Source: SZUA-442 sp035461905 (GTDB taxonomy: Bacteria > Actinomycetota > Acidimicrobiia > Spongiisociales > UBA5794). From it: a stretch of DNA of 64,000 nucleotides. The DNA lies in contig DATHUV010000088.1 in the NCBI GenBank assembly GCA_035461905.1, forward strand, positions 19,001 through 83,000, written 5' to 3'. This document shows positions 60,611 through 64,000 of this stretch, piece after piece (positions within the stretch are counted from its first letter, which is position 1; every line of letters begins with the position of its first letter). The notes beneath the pieces were generated by a model, which had not been told where the DNA came from, searched no databases, and saw only the letters and a list, made by a program, of their open reading frames with translations. The position numbers and the translations under genes were made by a program.

Positions 60611-61827
60611 GGTGTCCCCTCAGGGAGGACGGGCAGGCACAGGGTGAACGTCGACCCGACACCGACCTTCGAGTCGACCGTGACCGTTCCGCCGTGGGCG
60701 AGTGCGACATTTCGTACGATCGAGAGGCCAAGGCCGGTGCCTCCCGCCTCGCGGCTCAGTGAGCGGTCGACGCAGAAGAAGCGCTCGAACACGCGGTCCA
60801 CGTAGCGCTGCGGTATCCCGATGCCGGTGTCGGCGATCGAGAGGCATACCGTGCCGTTGTCCGTCGACGAACGGAACCGCACCGTACCCGCCTCGCCCTT
60901 GATGGCCGTATAGGTGACCGCGTTGTGAAGCAGGTTGCCGATCGCCGAGACCAGTTGCTGGCGGTCCGCCGCGACCATGGCATCGTCGATGCCCTCATCG
61001 ACGATCGATATCCCCTTCTCGCGGGCGAGTTCCTCGAGGGAGGTGACGGCCTCGGCGACGATCGCTGCGAACGACTGCGGCGTGTGCTCGGCTCCAAGCG
61101 ACTCGGTCTCGGCGAGGATGAGCACGTCATCGATCACGTGCGCCATGCGGGCTGCCTCGGACTGGAGGCGCTGGGCGAGCCGGATCCGCATCTCGTCGTC
61201 CTCGGCCTGTACGAGCGTTTCGGCGAGCAGGGACAGGGCACCGAGGGGCGTCTTGAGTTCGTGGCTCGCATTTGCCACGAAGTCCTTCCGCATCGCCTCG
61301 ACCCTGTGTCGATCGGTCAGGTCGATGATGTACACGACAGCACCATCGACGGCGCTCGATCCGTCGAAGATCGGTATGGCAGTGAGGTTGACGATCCGAC
61401 GATGGGGTGTGTACAGATCAAACTCGAGATCTTCACCGACACCCGTGAACGTCACGCGCTCGATCAGCTGGAGCACCCTGGTGCGCGCCACGGCGTCGCC
61501 CAACCTGCCCTTCATCACGTCATCCGCGGAATGATTGGTGAGGACCACGCCGCGTTCCCTGTCGGCGATCACGATGCCGAGCTCGGTGCTATCGACGACG
61601 AGGCGGAGCAGCGACGCTTCCTGGCTCGCCGAGGCGAGATCCCGTTCGAGGCCGCGCACGGTCCGATACAGACTCCGTGGCAGGCTGCCATCACCGGCTT
61701 GGGATGTGGTTCGGTCGAGTACGGCGTCCACTTCGCGGTCCAGGCGCACATAGCGCGTCGAGACCACGGCGAGCGCAATGGTGAGCCCCACGATGACTGA
61801 GCCGAGGAGTACGACGATTACGTCCAC
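60607..61827 (-). CDS. SenX3/PhoR-like sensor histidine kinase
   Basis: 406 residues. One N-terminal membrane helix (about 3-24), a short juxtamembrane region, a PAS-like domain (about 72-172: LGIVIADRERGVVLTNHSA), phospho-acceptor His189 in FVANASHELKTPLGAL, and the ATPase part with NLLHNAVTY, IADTGIGIPQRYVDRVFERFF and GGTGLGLSIV. Only one membrane helix, unlike two in mycobacterial SenX3. GTG start at 61827 preceded by TATAGT eight bases upstream. A metal ion or Pst/PhoU input is usual. Confidence 0.9.
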   Translation of the reverse strand: MDVIVVLLGSVIVGLTIALAVVSTRYVRLDREVDAVLDRTTSQAGDGSLPRSLYRTVRGLERDLASASQEASLLRLVVDSTELGIVIADRERGVVLTNHSADDVMKGRLGDAVARTRVLQLIERVTFTGVGEDLEFDLYTPHRRIVNLTAIPIFDGSSAVDGAVVYIIDLTDRHRVEAMRKDFVANASHELKTPLGALSLLAETLVQAEDDEMRIRLAQRLQSEAARMAHVIDDVLILAETESLGAEHTPQSFAAIVAEAVTSLEELAREKGISIVDEGIDDAMVAADRQQLVSAIGNLLHNAVTYTAIKGEAGTVRFRSSTDNGTVCLSIADTGIGIPQRYVDRVFERFFCVDRSLSREAGGTGLGLSIVRNVALAHGGTVTVDSKVGVGSTFTLCLPVLPEGTP

Positions 61828-61835
61828 GGGGCATG

Positions 61836-61864
61836 ACTATAGGTTCACGACCCCTCCCTGAACC
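61836..61864 (-). promoter_or_regulatory. Promoter of the two-component operon
   Basis: Minus strand GGTTCA (61864-61859), 17-base spacer, TATAGT (61841-61836), then 8 nt to the GTG start. The -35 hexamer resembles a PHO half-site (GTTCA), so the regulator may act here too. Confidence 0.6.
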
Positions 61865-61898
61865 CCGACCGGTTCCGTGTTTCCACGATAACACCGGA

Positions 61899-61920
61899 GT
61901 TCACTCCCAGTTCACCTCCC
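61899..61920 (+). promoter_or_regulatory. PHO box upstream of pstS
   Basis: Two exact-length 11-bp direct repeats, GTTCACTCCCA and GTTCACCTCCC, matching the actinobacterial PhoP/RegX3 site. It sits about 28 bp upstream of a TACCTT -10 (61948-61953). A further GTTCAC half-site stands at 61843. Confidence 0.85.
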
Positions 61921-62014
61921 GTGCGGGTCGACGTCACCATGGCGCCATACCTTGCCTCTCGTCCGGATGGGCTACGGACATTCCCAGGTACACACTCACG
62001 AGAGGAAATCGTCC

Positions 62015-63088
62015 ATGAGACGCACGTTCTGGATCGTCGCTGTCCTCGCCGCACTCGCGCTCGTCGCGTCCGCGTGCAGCAGCGACTCGGATGAAACGAC
62101 CACGACGACCGCCGCAGGCGGCGGCGAGACCACGACCACGGCCGGAGGCGGTGGTGGCGGCGACGTGTCGCAGTGGGGACTCCCGATCGTCGATCCGCTC
62201 GACGTCCCTGCAGGGGACATCGGCATCGCGGGCTCCTCGACCGTGTTCCCGCTCTCGGTAGCGGTCCTCGACAAGTGGATCGATGAGGGTGGCCCTGAGT
62301 ATTCGATCGACTCGATCGGATCCGGCGGCGGCCTCGAGCGGTTCTGCGTCGAGGGAGCGTCGGATATCGCGAACGCGAGCCGGGAGATCCAGGATGAGGA
62401 GATCGCGTCATGCGCATCGATCGGCCGCACGATCGTGCCCGTCAGGGTTGGATCGGACGCCCTTTCGCTCGTCATCAGCAACGGCAACTACTTCGCGACA
62501 GAGCTGACGCTCGAAGAGATCGCCACAGCGTTCTCCCTCCCTGCCGGCTCCACATGGGACCAGGTCAACCCTGCGTTCCCAGCACATCCGCTCCAGACGT
62601 TCTCGCCGGGTGCGGACTCCGGGACGTTCGACTACTTCAACGAGATCGTCTTCCCGGAGGAGTTCGACGCAGACGAAGTGTCGCCCATCCTGTCGTCGGG
62701 TGCCGAGATCGTCGGTGAGGACGACAACCTCACCGTACGCGGCGTCGGCGATGACGGTTGCGCCGAGGGGGACCTCACGTCAACCTGCGCGATCGGGTAC
62801 TTCGGCTTCGCGTACTACCAGCAGAACGCAACGACGCTCCAGGCAGTCAACGTCGACGGTGTCGAGCCATCGGCGGACAACGTCAACAACGACACGTATC
62901 CGATCTCACGCCCCTTGTACATGTACACGGCAGAAGAGATCGTCGCCGAGAAGCCCCAGGTTGCGCTGTTCATGGCGTACTACTTGAACAACGTCAACGA
63001 CGTGATCACCACCGTCGGGTACTTCCCTGCGCCGGACGAGAGGCTCCAGGAAGCAGCCGACACGATCGCTGCGGCAGCAGGCTTCTGA
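62015..63088 (+). CDS. pstS: Phosphate ABC transporter substrate-binding lipoprotein
   Basis: 357 residues. Signal MRRTFWIVAVLAALALVASAC with lipid Cys21, then a Thr/Gly-rich tether (TTTTTAAGGGETTTTAGGGG, in part), then the phosphate-binding domain: IGIAGSSTVFPLS, IGSGGGLERFC, ANASREIQDEE and SPGADSGTFDYF with the phosphate-contacting serines. AGAGGA ribosome binding site. Under a PHO box. Confidence 0.93.
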   Translation: MRRTFWIVAVLAALALVASACSSDSDETTTTTAAGGGETTTTAGGGGGGDVSQWGLPIVDPLDVPAGDIGIAGSSTVFPLSVAVLDKWIDEGGPEYSIDSIGSGGGLERFCVEGASDIANASREIQDEEIASCASIGRTIVPVRVGSDALSLVISNGNYFATELTLEEIATAFSLPAGSTWDQVNPAFPAHPLQTFSPGADSGTFDYFNEIVFPEEFDADEVSPILSSGAEIVGEDDNLTVRGVGDDGCAEGDLTSTCAIGYFGFAYYQQNATTLQAVNVDGVEPSADNVNNDTYPISRPLYMYTAEEIVAEKPQVALFMAYYLNNVNDVITTVGYFPAPDERLQEAADTIAAAAGF

Positions 63089-63113
63089 AGCGGCCACTGA
63101 TGCGAGCAGCTGC

Positions 63114-63147
63114 ATGGTCCCGGTCGGCTTCGACCGGCCGGGACCAT
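63114..63147 (+). terminator. Hairpin between pstS and pstC
   Basis: ATGGTCCC pairs with GGGACCAT around an inner GGTCG/CGACC stem with a four-base bulge. Probably attenuates transcription so that PstS exceeds the channel proteins. Confidence 0.6.
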
Positions 63148-63264
63148 CGGCGCCACCACCGGCATCTGGAGTCGACGACGTGCGGAACGTCCGCGCAGGG
63201 ACCAAGATGAGATCGCAACAACGACACCGACAGGCCCGCACCCTCCAGGATCAGGCACCACAAC

Positions 63265-64000
63265 ATGACCTCTGAGACACCGACGACGCCGAGCGTGGGG
63301 CAGCAGATCCGGAAACGCCCTCGGCCCCTCGAAGGCACCATCGTCGTCCTGTTGTTCATCGCCGGAGCCCTCTCGATCGCCATCACGCTCGGCATCGTCT
63401 ACGAGCTCGGCAAGGAGTCCCTGCTCTTCTTCCAGGACGAGCGTGTGTCGCTCCGCGAATTCTTCGGCACGACCTTCTGGCAACCCCAGGCAGGGAGTTT
63501 CGGTATATGGCCGCTCGTCCTCGGCACCATGCTCATCACGGTGATCGCGCTGATCGTCGCCGTACCCATGGGACTCGCTGCGGCGATCTACCTCTCGGAG
63601 TACGCGAGCCCCCGGGTGCGGGGGATCTTCAAACCGGTCCTCGAGATCCTCGTCGGCATTCCCACGGTCGTCTTCGGGTTCTTTGCGATCTCGTTCGTGA
63701 CACCCCTGATCCGATCGATGCTCGGCACGAGCACGGTCGGCTTCTTCAACGTGCTCTCCGCTGGCATCGTGGTCGGCATCCTGATCGTCCCCCTCGTGAG
63801 CTCACTCTCCGAGGATGCGATGTCGGCGGTCCCCGACTCCCTTCGCCAGGCCGCGTACGGCCTCGGAGGGTCCAAGCTCGAGGTCTCCCTCCGAATCGTC
63901 GTGCCGGCAGCCCTCTCGGGCATTGCGGCAGGCGTCGTCGTCGCAGCGTCACGCGCCATCGGTGAGACGATGGTCGTCACCCTCGCTGCCGGTGCCTCTC
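63265..64000 (+). CDS. pstC: Phosphate ABC transporter permease PstC, C-terminus beyond the window
   Basis: The frame stays open to the last base; 245 residues are present. After a hydrophilic N-terminus (1-25) come membrane helices at about 24-48, 84-110, 125-155 and beyond. LGTMLITVIALIVAVPMGLA, IYLSEYASPRVRG and PVLEILVGIPTVVFGFFA are PstC marks, and the EAA-type loop is DSLRQAAYGLGGSKLE. Start ATG at 63265, 117 bp after the hairpin that follows pstS. No strong ribosome binding site is seen. Confidence 0.93.
   Translation, partial: MTSETPTTPSVGQQIRKRPRPLEGTIVVLLFIAGALSIAITLGIVYELGKESLLFFQDERVSLREFFGTTFWQPQAGSFGIWPLVLGTMLITVIALIVAVPMGLAAAIYLSEYASPRVRGIFKPVLEILVGIPTVVFGFFAISFVTPLIRSMLGTSTVGFFNVLSAGIVVGILIVPLVSSLSEDAMSAVPDSLRQAAYGLGGSKLEVSLRIVVPAALSGIAAGVVVAASRAIGETMVVTLAAGAS

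Noticed and set aside
1..64000. CRISPR arrays, insertion sequences, prophage genes, tRNA or rRNA genes
   Set aside because: No spaced direct repeats, transposase or integrase genes, phage structural genes, or tRNA/rRNA-like sequences were seen; operons are of housekeeping type throughout.

Overview
The window is a dense, GC-rich bacterial chromosome segment (by eye about two thirds G+C) with no prophage, insertion sequence, CRISPR array, tRNA or rRNA that I can see, and no stretch over about 300 bp without a gene. Actinomycetota is strongly indicated: a WhiB-type Fe-S regulator, a SigE-type ECF sigma factor with its zinc-binding anti-sigma factor and an RseB-like partner, GuaB3, DUF1876, DUF2342, a PPi-type phosphofructokinase and actinobacterial PHO-box direct repeats. 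Thr-rich lipoprotein tethers and the gene mix make me think of a deep lineage such as Acidimicrobiia, but that is inference.

Layout. 1-5269: a translationally coupled run of P1 peptidase (cut by the window edge), family 4 uracil-DNA glycosylase, tsaE, tsaB, rimI, tsaD (tRNA t6A synthesis) and a site-2-type protease. 5311-7341: groES-groEL behind two CIRCE operators. 7498-14626: small membrane protein, DUF1876, PPi-phosphofructokinase, acetyltransferase/Nudix divergent pair, PLP decarboxylase, VOC protein, S9 peptidase. 14834-18772: a lipoprotein with a HELGH motif, citramalate synthase (isoleucine pathway) behind what reads as a complete leader-peptide attenuator, and an unknown protein coupled to trpS (18769-19764). 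19817-23131: DinB-like protein, guaB3, guaA. 23153-28086: a nucleoside-type ABC importer (binding lipoprotein, ATPase, two permeases). 28342-34626: an orphan CheA-type hybrid kinase, PcrA/UvrD helicase, FetB-like permease, shikimate-kinase-like protein. 34732-38028: drug-type ABC exporter and a GH1 beta-glucosidase. 38096-45933: central metabolism in tight operons: B12-binding domain, sucC, sucD; then purN, purH, folD, icd, mdh. 45939-51296: membrane protein, HU, SCP2 protein, sdhB-sdhA-sdhC. 51521-54998: WhiB, a membrane-anchored unknown, sigE, rseA-like, rseB-like. 55053-59928: acyl-CoA dehydrogenase, moaE, HtrA protease, DUF2342 protein, peroxiredoxin. 59942-64000: a two-component system divergent from pstS-pstC, with a PHO box between them.

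How the genes work together. Several TCA-cycle steps lie close by (icd, sucCD, sdhABC, mdh), next to one-carbon/purine steps (purN, purH, folD; guaB3, guaA). The sigE-rseA-rseB set with htrA nearby forms an envelope-stress module, and the sigma factor is preceded by a matching ECF promoter. The sensor kinase/regulator and pst genes form a phosphate-starvation module.

Regulation is unusually readable. Nine genes have a TANNNT -10 element only 6 to 8 nt before the start codon, suggesting leaderless transcripts. The most interesting locus is upstream of citramalate synthase on the minus strand: a near-consensus promoter, a 12-codon leader with four Ile, four Thr and one Val codons, a strong hairpin right after its stop, then a terminator hairpin with a T-rich tail just before the structural gene.
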